A DNA stretch of 64,000 bases, taken from NCBI GenBank assembly GCA_008125075.1, contig VLTH01000001.1, forward strand, positions 166,881-230,880, in the 5' to 3' direction. The position numbers and the translations under genes were made by a program. Position 1 is the first letter of the stretch. The number at the start of each line of letters is the position of its first letter. This stretch comes from Acetivibrio alkalicellulosi. GTDB taxonomy: Bacteria > Bacillota > Clostridia > Acetivibrionales > Acetivibrionaceae. Below are positions 44,211 through 53,890 of the stretch, in pieces. The notes beneath the pieces are model-generated. The model saw nothing but the letters and a program-made list of their open reading frames with translations. It did not search any database and had not been told where the DNA came from.

Positions 44211-44630
44211 TTGACAGATTTATTTTAAAATTACTTCCTGTAAGTTGGATTAGAGTATCCACATAAAGCTCAGATGTTTAGCTAAACGTGTCTTTGATAG
44301 TCAATTTAGTGTCAAGAAATTTATAAATAAAATTCCAAGTTGTTTTATAATCAAATTTAAGTGTATTAGAAAGCTTTAATATTTATTACATTCACCCAAA
44401 TTTCCTTTAGTTATTTGACAGGTAATATAAAGATTAGTAAAATATAAGTATAATCATTATATAAACATTCATGAGCATAAAGCTTACTACTATAAAATGA
44501 AAAGTATAATGTGAATGAATGTGGCTGCACATGTACATGTTTGCAACAGTAAGCAAATTGCACGAAAATAAAATCAAAGGTTCTATTATGAGAATAGACA
44601 TTCATAAAATTAAAATATTAAGAGAAGAAT
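44211..44630. other. Intergenic region before the helicase gene
   Basis: Besides repeat copy 6 (44245-44291) it has the near-palindrome TGCACATGTACATG at about 44527 and AT-rich sequence. No gene is supported. The helicase start has only a weak RBS (AGAGAAGAA). Confidence 0.4.
44245..44291 (-). repeat. Dispersed palindromic repeat, copy 6 (degenerate)
   Basis: TGGAT-TAGAGT-ATCCA hairpin, then AAAGCTCAGATG, then the palindrome TTTAGCTAAA and CGTG; same order as copy 3. Confidence 0.5.
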
Positions 44631-47600
44631 ATGAAATCAATCGTTTTTATTGATACGGAAATTCATCCAAAAAGCAGAAGAATTATGGATATTGGGAGTG
44701 TTAAAGAAGATGATAGTCCATTTCACTCTAATTCTGTTATGGAATTTATTAAGTTTATAAGTGGATCAAAATACGTTTGCGGTCATAATATTTTTAATCA
44801 TGATTTAAAATATATACAAAGTGCAATTATAGATGGAGGAATCAAGGAATCAAACATTATTGATACCTTATACCTTTCACCTCTCATGTTTCCAGCTAGA
44901 CCATATCATGCTTTGTTGAAGGATGATAAATTACAAACAGATGAAATAAACAATCCTTTAAATGATTCCATAAAGGCTAAAAATCTTTTCTTTGATGAAG
45001 TAACAGCTTTTAAGAACACAGATGATGAATTAAAACAAATATTTTATGTTTTATTAAAAGACAAAATGCAGTTTCGTGCCTTTTTTGACTTTGTTGATTA
45101 CAAAAACAGTGAAGTAAATATAGAAAGTTTAATTTTTAAAAGATTTCGTCTATTAATATGTAACAATATAAATATTTCAAATATAATACTTGAAAATCCA
45201 GTGGAATTGGCATACTGCTTAGCTTTAATAAATGCAAGAAGCAGATATTCAATTACGCCTCCATGGGTACTAAAAAACTTTCCTGATGTTAAAAGAATTA
45301 TGTTTTTACTAACAAACAATCCCTGTATCAGAGGATGTATTTACTGTAATGAAGCCTTTGATATTTATAAAGGGTTAAAAAGATTTTTTGGCTTTAGTTC
45401 TTTTAGAACATATGCTGGGGAACCTTTACAAGAAAGAGCTATAAAAGCAGCAGTGAACAATAAGTCTCTATTGGCTATATTTCCTACTGGAGGTGGAAAG
45501 TCAATTACTTTTCAACTGCCAGCCTTAATGAGTGGTGTAAATTCAAAAGGGTTGACAGTTGTCATATCTCCTTTGCAGTCACTTATGAAAGATCAGGTTG
45601 ATAATTTAGAAAAAGCAAGCATAATAGAGGCAGTAACTATAAATGGTTTACTTGACCCTATTGAAAGGGCAAAATCTATTGAAAGAGTTGAAAATGGATC
45701 TGCATCTATTCTTTACATATCTCCTGAATCTTTGCGTTCAAAAACAATAGAACGTCTTCTTCTAGGAAGAAATGTTGTTCGGTTTGTAGTAGATGAAGCC
45801 CATTGCTTTTCAGCATGGGGACAGGATTTTAGAGTTGATTATTTATATATTGGAGACTTTATAAAATCAATTCAGGAAAAGAAAAATCTACAGGAAACAA
45901 TTCCTGTTTCTTGTTTTACTGCTACTGCAAAGCAGAAGGTTATTGAAGACATAAAAGAATACTTTAAAGAAAAGCTATCTTTAAACCTTGAAGTTTTCAG
46001 TTCTGGGGCATCAAGAACAAATCTTCATTACAAAGTATTTATGAAGGATAATGATGAAGAAAAATACAATGAGGTCAGAAATCTAATAGAGGAAAAAAAC
46101 TGCCCAACAATTGTTTATGTTTCAAGGACAAAGAAAGCTTTTTGGCTTGCCCAGCGTCTAACAGAAGATGGCTATATGGCAAAGCCATATCATGGCAAGA
46201 TGGATAAGAAGGAGAAAACTGAAAACCAAGATGCTTTTATAAAAGGCCAGGTTCAGATTATGGTTGCAACATCTGCTTTTGGAATGGGAGTTGACAAAAA
46301 AGATGTAGGCCTAGTTATTCACTACGAAATATCTGATTCTTTAGAAAACTATATTCAGGAAGCTGGAAGAGCAGGAAGAGATGAGAGTATATCAGCCGAC
46401 TGTTTTGTGCTATTTAATGATGAGGATTTGAGTAAACATTTTATTTTACTAAACCAGACAAAGCTTAGTATTAAGGAAATACAGCAGATATGGAAGGCTA
46501 TAAAGGAAATTACAAAACTTCGTTCAAAAGTATCCCAATCTGCTTTGGAAATTGCCCGAAAGGCAGGGTGGGATGATAATATTGTAGAGCTTGAAGTAAG
46601 GGTGAAAACTGCTATTGCAGCGTTAGAAGATGCAGGTTATATAAGGCGTGGTCAGAACATGCCTAAAGTTTATGCTGATAGTATTCTTACAAGAAACGCT
46701 TACGAAGCAATTGAAAAAATAAACCAATCTACTAAATTTGATGATAAGCAAAAGGAAAAGGCAGTTCGAATTATAAAAAAGCTTTTTTCTAGTAAAAGCA
46801 GAAAGCACTTAGATGAAGAAGAAGCAGAAGCAAGAGTTGACTATATATCAGATCATTTAGCAATTGAAAAGAGGGATGTAGTTCAAATAGTAAATCTTCT
46901 CCGTGAAGAAAACATTTTAGCTGATATGAAGGATTTAACAGTGTTTATTAAGAAAAGAGAAAATAAAAATCGTTCACTTGCCATATTAAAATCCTTTTGG
47001 AATATTGAAAAGTTTTTATTATCAGTTTTGGTAGAGGAGGAGAAAATATACCACATAAAAGAGCTGAATGAACAGGCAGAAAAAGAGGAAGTTGAAAATG
47101 TAAACCCATATGCTATAAAAACTATTATAAACTTTTGGGCAATTAAGGGCTGGATAAAAAGACAAGTAGTAGATCATTCCAAAAATCACATTGCAATAGT
47201 GTGCCTTTACCAAAAGAAAATTCTTCAGGAAAAACTTTTAAATCGATATGATTTGGCACAGTTTATTTTAGAATATCTTTATGATAGAATCAATAAAAAT
47301 GCAAGTGAAGATCAATTGGATAAAGATGAAGTATTAGTTGATTTTTCAGTTTGTGAATTAAAGAAGGCATTTGAAGATAGAATAACCATGTTTAAAACAA
47401 AAACAACTATTGATGATATTGAAGATGCTTTATTTTACATGTCCAGAATTGGTGCTTTAATAATTGAGGGTGGTTTTTTAGTTGTATATAATCCTATGGA
47501 AATTGAAAGAATTGAGCAAGATAATAGAAAAAGATTCAAGATAGAGCACTATCAGAAATTAAATGAATACTATGAGCATAAGGTTCAACAAATTCATATT

Positions 47601-49436
47601 GTTGGAGAATATGCAAGGAAAATGATAAGTGATTACAAGGATGCACTTCAATTTGTAGATGATTATTTTCAACTAAACTATAATTCCTTTTTAAGCAAAT
47701 ATTTTAAGGGCAGGCAAAATGAAATCGGTAGAAATATTACTCCTGCAAAATTCAGACAGATTTTTGGAGAACTTTCACCCACCCAATTAAAAATTATAAA
47801 TGACAAAGAATCAGATTATATTGTTGTGGCAGCTGGACCAGGAAGTGGCAAAACCAGAATTTTAGTTCATAAATTAGCCTCGTTGATGTTAATGGAAGAT
47901 GTTAAACATGAACAGCTATTAATGGTCACTTTTTCAAGGTCGGCGGTTACTGAGTTTAAGAAACGTTTATTAAAACTTATAGGCAATGCTGCCAATTTCA
48001 TTGAAATAAAAACATTCCATTCATATTGCTTTGATATTCTAGGGAAAGTTGGAACCATAGAAAAATCGGGGCAAGTTATTCGGGAAACTATAAAGAGGAT
48101 TAAAAATGGTGAGGTTGAAACGGGCAAAATCACTAAAACTGTATTGGTAGTTGATGAAGCTCAAGATATGGATTTTGACGAATTTGAACTAATAAAGGCT
48201 TTAATGGATCATAATGAGGATATGAGAATAATTGCAGTTGGAGATGATGATCAGAATATCTATGAATTTAGAGGTTCTAATTCAAAGTACTTAGAACAAC
48301 TTATCAAAGTTAAAAAAGCTACGTTACATGAACTTTTAGAAAATTACAGAAGCAAGAGTAATCTGGTTGATTTTACAAACCAGTTTGTAAAAAAGATTTC
48401 CCACCGATTGAAAAACACTCCAATTGTTGCTGTGCAAAGTGACACAGGAACAATTAAAATAATAAGACATAAAAGTACCAATCTTATTATACCTCTAGTC
48501 AATGACATACTTTCAGAAGGGCTTTCGGGAACTACTTGCGTATTAACTAAAACAAATGATGAAGCTTTACAAATTACAGCCTTGCTACTTAAAAATGGAA
48601 TGCAGGCAAAATTGATTCAGTCAAATGATGGGTTTAGTATTTATAATATTTTAGAAATTCGCTTTTTTCTAAGGCAGCTTAATTTAGAAGATGTTCACAT
48701 AATAAGTGATGATGATTGGGTAAATGCTAAGAAAAAGTTGGTGGAAGTATATAGAGAAAGCCCAAATTTAGAGATTTGTATAAATATTATAAAAGATTTT
48801 GAGGCAGCCAATCCTAAAAACAAATATAAATCAGATTTAGAAATTTTTATCCGGGAATCGAAGCTGGAGGATTTCTATGGAGGAAAAGTTGAAACAATAT
48901 TTGTCTCAACTATTCATAAAGCAAAAGGGCGAGAATTTAACAATGTTTTTCTGATGCTCAATCACTTTAATACAAAAACCGATGAAGACATTAGGCTTCT
49001 CTATGTTGGAATGACAAGGGCAAAAAGCAATTTAACAATCCACTATAATGGAAATTATCTTGACTATATAAAAACAGACGGTCTTAAATTAATTGATGAC
49101 AGAAATATTTATTCACCTCCTTGTCAATTGGCAATGCAACTAAGTTATAAAGATGTATGGCTGGATTATTTTAAAGGATGCCAACATTGGATTCTTAATC
49201 TTAATACTGGAGATGAGCTTTTAGTAAAAGGTGAGTATTGCTGCAATATAGAAGGAAAACAGGTACTAAGGTTTTCAAAGCAGTTTATAAGTCAAATACA
49301 GCACATGGGAGAAAAAGGATATTACCCTAAGGTGGCAAAGATCAAATTTATAGTATACTGGCAAAAAGAAGATGAAGACTATCAAATAAGAATTATATTA
49401 CCAGAAGTTTATTTTGAAAAGGCAGATAACGACTAG
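44631..49436 (+). CDS. Three-part DNA enzyme: DEDD exonuclease - RecQ helicase - UvrD helicase
   Basis: The 1601-residue protein starts with a short DnaQ-like exonuclease (FIDTEIH with Asp8/Glu10; CGHNIFNHDL). The RecQ core follows: FPTGGGKS (Lys290), VVDEAHCFSAWGQDFR (DEAH from Asp388), CFTATA, FGMGVDKKDV and YIQEAGRAGRDE. After a winged-helix-rich linker comes a UvrD/PcrA core: VVAAGPGSGKTR (Lys1074), LVVDEAQDMD (Asp1175), VGDDDQNIYEFRGS, STIHKAKGREF and LLYVGMTRAKSNL. One polypeptide thus combines two helicases of different superfamilies with a 3'-5' nuclease. Related fusions exist in scattered bacteria, and a role in repair or phage defence is plausible but not shown. The start codon has a weak RBS. 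Confidence 0.92.
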   Translation: MKSIVFIDTEIHPKSRRIMDIGSVKEDDSPFHSNSVMEFIKFISGSKYVCGHNIFNHDLKYIQSAIIDGGIKESNIIDTLYLSPLMFPARPYHALLKDDKLQTDEINNPLNDSIKAKNLFFDEVTAFKNTDDELKQIFYVLLKDKMQFRAFFDFVDYKNSEVNIESLIFKRFRLLICNNINISNIILENPVELAYCLALINARSRYSITPPWVLKNFPDVKRIMFLLTNNPCIRGCIYCNEAFDIYKGLKRFFGFSSFRTYAGEPLQERAIKAAVNNKSLLAIFPTGGGKSITFQLPALMSGVNSKGLTVVISPLQSLMKDQVDNLEKASIIEAVTINGLLDPIERAKSIERVENGSASILYISPESLRSKTIERLLLGRNVVRFVVDEAHCFSAWGQDFRVDYLYIGDFIKSIQEKKNLQETIPVSCFTATAKQKVIEDIKEYFKEKLSLNLEVFSSGASRTNLHYKVFMKDNDEEKYNEVRNLIEEKNCPTIVYVSRTKKAFWLAQRLTEDGYMAKPYHGKMDKKEKTENQDAFIKGQVQIMVATSAFGMGVDKKDVGLVIHYEISDSLENYIQEAGRAGRDESISADCFVLFNDEDLSKHFILLNQTKLSIKEIQQIWKAIKEITKLRSKVSQSALEIARKAGWDDNIVELEVRVKTAIAALEDAGYIRRGQNMPKVYADSILTRNAYEAIEKINQSTKFDDKQKEKAVRIIKKLFSSKSRKHLDEEEAEARVDYISDHLAIEKRDVVQIVNLLREENILADMKDLTVFIKKRENKNRSLAILKSFWNIEKFLLSVLVEEEKIYHIKELNEQAEKEEVENVNPYAIKTIINFWAIKGWIKRQVVDHSKNHIAIVCLYQKKILQEKLLNRYDLAQFILEYLYDRINKNASEDQLDKDEVLVDFSVCELKKAFEDRITMFKTKTTIDDIEDALFYMSRIGALIIEGGFLVVYNPMEIERIEQDNRKRFKIEHYQKLNEYYEHKVQQIHIVGEYARKMISDYKDALQFVDDYFQLNYNSFLSKYFKGRQNEIGRNITPAKFRQIFGELSPTQLKIINDKESDYIVVAAGPGSGKTRILVHKLASLMLMEDVKHEQLLMVTFSRSAVTEFKKRLLKLIGNAANFIEIKTFHSYCFDILGKVGTIEKSGQVIRETIKRIKNGEVETGKITKTVLVVDEAQDMDFDEFELIKALMDHNEDMRIIAVGDDDQNIYEFRGSNSKYLEQLIKVKKATLHELLENYRSKSNLVDFTNQFVKKISHRLKNTPIVAVQSDTGTIKIIRHKSTNLIIPLVNDILSEGLSGTTCVLTKTNDEALQITALLLKNGMQAKLIQSNDGFSIYNILEIRFFLRQLNLEDVHIISDDDWVNAKKKLVEVYRESPNLEICINIIKDFEAANPKNKYKSDLEIFIRESKLEDFYGGKVETIFVSTIHKAKGREFNNVFLMLNHFNTKTDEDIRLLYVGMTRAKSNLTIHYNGNYLDYIKTDGLKLIDDRNIYSPPCQLAMQLSYKDVWLDYFKGCQHWILNLNTGDELLVKGEYCCNIEGKQVLRFSKQFISQIQHMGEKGYYPKVAKIKFIVYWQKEDEDYQIRIILPEVYFEKADND

Positions 49437-49486
49437 GGAATAGAGTAAGTATATATAAAATTATGATTGGAAAAAATAATTAAAAT

Positions 49487-49530
49487 TTGTTATAATACTA
49501 TTAAGGAAATATTGATTTGGGGAGTTATAT
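49487..49530 (+). promoter_or_regulatory. Promoter -10 and RBS of the Rpn-like gene
   Basis: TATAAT at about 49492-49497 after TTTGT, and TTGGGGAG about 8 bases before the ATG at 49533. The gene probably has its own promoter despite the short gap after the helicase. Confidence 0.45.
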
Positions 49531-49532
49531 AA

Positions 49533-50546
49533 ATGGTTTTAAAAAAGAAAAACAGGGGTAAAATAGAGCATAAAGATTCAATTTTTAGATATATATTTTC
49601 AGAAGAAAAGAATTTTATTCAGTTATATTATGATTTAACAGGTTTAAAGCTAAAGGAAGATGAATTAGAACTATGCACATTGAATTCTTTAGTGATAAAT
49701 GAACTTAAAAATGATGTAGCATTTAAAACAAAAGATGACAGATTAATTGTTATGGTAGAGCATCAAAGTACAATTAATAATAATATGCCTTTAAGGTGTT
49801 TGTTATATTTTGCAGAATTTATTAAAAAATATATAAATGATAAGAGCGATACTTTATCGCTACATCAAAGAAGAGTTTTAAAAATTCCAACACCAGAGTT
49901 TTACATAGTGTATAATGGTAAGGAAGAACTTAAAGATAAGAAGTTGAGCTTAGATATTAACTTTAAGCATACAACTAAAAAACTAGAATTAGAGGTAGAT
50001 ATACTTGATATTAATTTTAATAGATTACCGAAAGAAATATTAGAACGTAAAGATGCTTTAGATGGATATAGTTTTTTAGTAGAAAAGGTAAGACAGTATA
50101 AAGAACAAGAAAAACTACCTTTAGATGAAGCAATAGATATAGCAATTAAGGATACAAAAAACCAAGGATATCTTGTAGAGTATTTGAATAGAAAGGAGTT
50201 TATGACTATGTTGTTAACAACTTGGACAATAGAAGATCAGATAGCATTTTTAAAGAAAGAGGCAGAAGATGAGAAAAAGGAATTGATAAAAAAAGCTGAA
50301 GAAATGAAGAAATTGATAAAGAAAGCAGAAGATGAAAAAAAGAAAGCAGAAGATGAAAAAAAGAAAGCAGAAGATGAAAGAAAGAAAGCAGAAGGTGAAA
50401 GAAAGAAAGCGGAAGATGAAAAGATAGCTATGGTTAAAGAAATGTTATCAGATGGTGAACCAGTAGAAAAAATAATGAGATATACTAAAGTTTCTGAAAC
50501 TGTAATTAAAAAGCTTCAAGAAAATCTTAGGATTTCAGATAAGTAA
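49533..50546 (+). CDS. Rpn-type PD-(D/E)xK nuclease/transposase-related protein with heptad-repeat tail
   Basis: The 337-residue protein opens with the family pattern KIEHKDSIFRYIFSEEKNFI. The nuclease core is LKNDVAFKTKDDRLIVMVEHQST (Asp, then E-x-Q), given here only as the motif ND-x(13)-VEHQS, and PTPEFYIVYNG follows. Rpn proteins are mobile, recombination-promoting nucleases related to transposase_31. The C-terminus (about 245-300) is a long charged coiled coil of repeated KKAEDEK units, encoded by near-identical 21-base repeats, and then a helical end (GEPVEKIMRYTKVSETVIKK). It follows the fusion helicase in the same direction. Confidence 0.85.
   Translation: MVLKKKNRGKIEHKDSIFRYIFSEEKNFIQLYYDLTGLKLKEDELELCTLNSLVINELKNDVAFKTKDDRLIVMVEHQSTINNNMPLRCLLYFAEFIKKYINDKSDTLSLHQRRVLKIPTPEFYIVYNGKEELKDKKLSLDINFKHTTKKLELEVDILDINFNRLPKEILERKDALDGYSFLVEKVRQYKEQEKLPLDEAIDIAIKDTKNQGYLVEYLNRKEFMTMLLTTWTIEDQIAFLKKEAEDEKKELIKKAEEMKKLIKKAEDEKKKAEDEKKKAEDERKKAEGERKKAEDEKIAMVKEMLSDGEPVEKIMRYTKVSETVIKKLQENLRISDK
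50316..50425 (+). repeat. 21-bp tandem repeat coding the KKAEDEK heptads
   Basis: Unit of the form AAGAAAGCAGAAGATGAAA, repeated about five times with few changes (one GGT and one GCG variant). The whole unit is a multiple of three, so copy-number change would lengthen or shorten the coiled coil without a frameshift. Confidence 0.75.
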
Positions 50547-50663
50547 ATTGCTAGAGGAAGCAAAAAGCGATTAATACCTCATTAAGCCTCCTAAGCTAGT
50601 AAAAACATATTGTAACAAATAGGTAATTAAAACATAGAAAATGTTAAAAAGTGAAGCAGGGCA

Positions 50664-50780
50664 ATATACTATTCTTCTCAAAAAGTTTGCTTTTTTAGCA
50701 AACTTTTTTAGAAGATATAGTTCCTCTGTTTGTCGCAGCAGAACTTACTACTTTGATTGCAGCTTCCGCTGCGATATGCT
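50664..50780 (+). repeat. 117-bp element, left copy of an inverted pair
   Basis: It is nearly identical to the reverse complement of 57418-57534. It contains the perfect hairpin AAAAAGTTTGCT / AGCAAACTTTTT (50680-50709), which can end transcription from both sides, and a GC-richer end (GCAGCTTCCGCTGCGATATG). Confidence 0.85.
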
Positions 50781-50867
50781 CTTGAAGCAATAAAAAATGA
50801 GGACAGACTCGGTCAAAACGTCTGCCCCCAGTTATCCGCTAAATTTTCAGAGGTCTCTTGGCAATAA

Positions 50868-51659
50868 TTAGTATTGAGTTTTTCTTAAGAATATTTTATA
50901 AACTGTAACAAGTAAAATTATGTTGTAAACTGCTCCAATAAATAAATACATGGGATAACTTAAATTTGCACTATTATTTATTGGAAAAAGCTTAAGCATA
51001 ATTCCTTTTATGGCCCAAAAGTTTGGAAATATTCCTAAAACATACTGCATGCCGCCTTGAAAAGCATCTAATACCATGAGAGCAGGTATTAGGGCAATCA
51101 TTCCCGTACCCTTTATATATGCAAAACCCTCTACTTTATTTTTTGCAAAAGCTGATTGAAATAGGGCTAAAAAAGGAACGAAAATATTGCTTACAATAGA
51201 AAACATAAGAATATCAAGTAATCCGATATTATCAAATAGAGATATGTTCCCTAAAGTATATTTATCCCCTGCAATTAATTTAGTGCCATACAATATCACA
51301 ACTGTACTTAAAACCGTAAGAATATACATATAGGACATTTTAAACTTTACATACCCTGATGCACCTAAAGGTGTAACCCCAATAGTATTTAAGGTATGCT
51401 CATCTTTGTGATCTAATAGCAGAAAAGTAGCCATAGCTGACAGATAATATCCTCCAAAAGATACAATAACGATTAAAAGTAAAAGCATTGTAATCTGAAG
51501 AGCACCTCCTTCAGTGTGATCCATAGATTCAAAAATTAATGGAAAAACAAAGGAAGCCAAAATTAGTATTAAAATAGGGAAGAGAGTCATAAAAATATTT
51601 ATTGGATCTCGCACTATGGTTTTAGATTCATACTTTAAAAGCGAAAAATATTTACCCAT
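50868..51659 (-). CDS. ABC-2 type permease, second subunit
   Basis: The 263-residue protein has six hydrophobic helices, and its N-terminal part (YESKTIVRDPINIFMTLFPI) is typical of ABC-2 permeases (the NatB / DrrB sort). It ends in KIFLRKTQY. It is the last gene of a minus-strand operon headed by the microprotein and TetR genes, with a 4-base gap to the preceding permease. Export of a drug or lipid-like compound is likely. Confidence 0.8.
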   Translation of the reverse strand: MGKYFSLLKYESKTIVRDPINIFMTLFPILILILASFVFPLIFESMDHTEGGALQITMLLLLIVIVSFGGYYLSAMATFLLLDHKDEHTLNTIGVTPLGASGYVKFKMSYMYILTVLSTVVILYGTKLIAGDKYTLGNISLFDNIGLLDILMFSIVSNIFVPFLALFQSAFAKNKVEGFAYIKGTGMIALIPALMVLDAFQGGMQYVLGIFPNFWAIKGIMLKLFPINNSANLSYPMYLFIGAVYNIILLVTVYKIFLRKTQY

Positions 51660-51663
51660 ATCA

Positions 51664-52383
51664 TTACCCCCTTACTGCACTGTCTTTAAATTTTGGATAA
51701 ACAACATACTTGCACAATAAAACAGTCAATGCCACCAGATAGAGAGAGGCAACGAGTATTTTTCCCATATTGAATTCTCCAGATATGGCAACGGCTATAA
51801 GATTGCTTGCTGAATGTGATGGTGAAAGCATCAATAGCCATTCGTATTTTTTATCTATAATTCCAAATGTAAATAGTATTGATGGTATCATAAAGGGAAA
51901 AATATAAGCCATGATCCAACCAAGCAGGGATGTAAAATCTTTGCTTATAAGTGAGAGAAGAAATCCCAGTGTTGCATGTACTGCCCCTGCAATTAATATA
52001 AACAGTAGTAATACAGGGTAATTAAAAGTAATTCCATGTATAAAATAAAGAGATACCGATACCACTACAATAGACTCAATAGCTAAAACAAGAGAAGCTC
52101 CAAGTTTGGCACTAAATATTTGGGTTAAGGAAACAGGCATAACCATCATGGACTTGATTGTACCCTCTTGTTTTTCTAAATGAAAAGATGCACCTATAAG
52201 CAATATCATCATCATGCCTACATCGACGAATATAAGCAGTGGAGCAAGTTCTAAGGCTTCTTGACTAGATACCATAAGGAAAATAACAACCCAAATAGCC
52301 ATTGTAGCAATACTGACAGGAATTATTTTATAAGTTATTAACCTTTTGATTTCTCCAAATATAAGACGTAGTGTAGTTTTCAT
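51664..52383 (-). CDS. ABC-2 type permease, first subunit
   Basis: The 239-residue protein has six predicted helices and starts MKTTLRLIFGEIKRLITYKI. The helix pair at about 95-140 (FSAKLGASLVLAIESIVVVS) and the TSLLGWIMAYIFPFMI region fit the ABC-2 fold. Its start overlaps the ATPase stop by 4 bases (ATGA), so it is coupled to it. It forms the membrane channel with the next permease. Confidence 0.8.
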   Translation of the reverse strand: MKTTLRLIFGEIKRLITYKIIPVSIATMAIWVVIFLMVSSQEALELAPLLIFVDVGMMMILLIGASFHLEKQEGTIKSMMVMPVSLTQIFSAKLGASLVLAIESIVVVSVSLYFIHGITFNYPVLLLFILIAGAVHATLGFLLSLISKDFTSLLGWIMAYIFPFMIPSILFTFGIIDKKYEWLLMLSPSHSASNLIAVAISGEFNMGKILVASLYLVALTVLLCKYVVYPKFKDSAVRG

Positions 52384-53243
52384 TTAAGATCAACTCCCGT
52401 CACAATAATAAATATATCTTCCATAGATGTTTCGCCACTGTGTATGGTTTCTATCTCCTTTTCCTTAAGTAATGTATTAAAGTCATTGTTATATCCAATA
52501 TCCTGTAATGGAAATACACTGCTTTTAATTGCTTCATTTTCTCTATATTCAACCCTGACCTCGTGTTTGCCGTATTTAATCTTTAAATTCCTTGGAGTAG
52601 AAACTTCATAAAGATTTCCGTTTACACAAAAACCAACACGATCACAGAGCTGGTCTACATCATTCATAAGATGTGTGGTTAAAAATACAGTTCCCCCATT
52701 AGACCTGTATTCAGAAATAATCTCCTTTATAATTCTGGCGTTTTTAGGATCTAGACCATTAGTAACCTCATCTAGAAACAGTACGCGAGGATTATTTAGC
52801 ATAGCCCTAACAAAATTTAGACGCACCTTCATTCCTTTTGAATACTCTCCAACTTTAACATCCTTATGCTCCCAAAGTCCAACTCTTTCCATGAGTTCCT
52901 GGTAGTTGGCAGTGTTCTTGTAAAACCCTGAAAAGAATTTCATATTTTCAATTGCAGTCATCTTTGAAAAATGAACAGGCATTTCAAAGCCTACACCAAC
53001 CTCTTCATAAAAGTCTTTACCTATTTTTTTTAGATCAGTTCCAAAATAGCTAATTTGACCTGAGTAATCCTCAAGCAACTTAATCAAAATTTTCTGAGTT
53101 GTAGATTTTCCTGCACCGGAGGGACCTAATAAGCCAAATATTTCACCTTCATGAACATTAAAGCTGATACCTTTTATAGTATCGTTTTTGGATGTTGGAT
53201 ATTTAAATTTTAAGTTTTCAATGTTAAAAGCTGTACCCATCAT
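52380..53243 (-). CDS. ABC transporter ATPase of the TetR operon
   Basis: The 287-residue protein has Walker A GPSGAGKST, signature EYSKGMKVRLN (SKGM in place of SGGQ), Walker B VLFLDEVTNGLDP and H-loop TTHLMNDV. A C-terminal extension of about 80 residues is of the sort seen in drug-export ATPases of the DrrA/CcmA group. Its first base region overlaps the TetR stop. There is a choice of two adjacent ATGs (53243 or 53240). Confidence 0.9.
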   Translation of the reverse strand: MMGTAFNIENLKFKYPTSKNDTIKGISFNVHEGEIFGLLGPSGAGKSTTQKILIKLLEDYSGQISYFGTDLKKIGKDFYEEVGVGFEMPVHFSKMTAIENMKFFSGFYKNTANYQELMERVGLWEHKDVKVGEYSKGMKVRLNFVRAMLNNPRVLFLDEVTNGLDPKNARIIKEIISEYRSNGGTVFLTTHLMNDVDQLCDRVGFCVNGNLYEVSTPRNLKIKYGKHEVRVEYRENEAIKSSVFPLQDIGYNNDFNTLLKEKEIETIHSGETSMEDIFIIVTGVDLK

Positions 53244-53878
53244 TATTCCTCCTTCTTTTTTGATATGCCAAATTGCATACAGTCAATTAATTGGTCAATT
53301 GTAGACAAAACATCTTCCTTACTGCAGTTTTTTGGTATAAAATCAGTGTAATTACTTATAAGTATCCCAAAAAGATTTTCTATAAAGTATGGCGAATAGC
53401 GGGAATCGATTTGACCAGACTCAATGGCGGATGTTATAAGGGGTGAAAAGGATAAACTTAAGTCATATGGAAAGAATTTCATTACAGTATTCTTAAATGA
53501 GTTATCCATTATAAACTGGCTGCTTAATTTGTGAAGCCTCTCATCCTTTAGCATAAATTCAACAGTAGCCCTTATAATATGCTTAATAGTACCAAAAAAA
53601 TCCCCACTGTTTTGAAGTTGAACTAAAATAGGTGTAAAAAAATTAATTTTTCTTTTAAATAAAATGTCCATCAAAGTCAAGTAGAGCCCGAATTTATCTC
53701 CAAAATTGTGGTAAAGACTACCCTTGCTCATCCCAGCATTTTTAAGTATGTCGTTTAGTGAAGCGTCTTCATAATTTTTTTGAGAAAATTCATTAAGAGC
53801 TGCTTCGTATAGGTGAGGGTAACGTAAAAGTGGGTTGCCCTCACCTAATAAAGCATGATAATCAATATTTTTTTTCAA
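53243..53878 (-). CDS. TetR-family repressor of the ABC operon
   Basis: The 211-residue protein has a TetR HTH at about 28-70 (FSQKNYEDASLNDILKNAGM, then SKGSLYHNFGDKFGLYLTLM) and a helical ligand domain. It overlaps the ATPase start. A palindrome, CTAGACC-ACGC-GGTCTAG, lies upstream of the operon and is the likely site it binds. The inducer is probably a substrate of the exporter. Confidence 0.9.
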   Translation of the reverse strand: MKKNIDYHALLGEGNPLLRYPHLYEAALNEFSQKNYEDASLNDILKNAGMSKGSLYHNFGDKFGLYLTLMDILFKRKINFFTPILVQLQNSGDFFGTIKHIIRATVEFMLKDERLHKLSSQFIMDNSFKNTVMKFFPYDLSLSFSPLITSAIESGQIDSRYSPYFIENLFGILISNYTDFIPKNCSKEDVLSTIDQLIDCMQFGISKKKEE

Positions 53879-53890
53879 TGTACCAACCGC

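Noticed and set aside
50316..50473. CRISPR-like array (tandem repeats at 50316 and 54404)
   Set aside because: The units are directly adjacent with no spacers; one is coding and the other is a simple 7-bp repeat.
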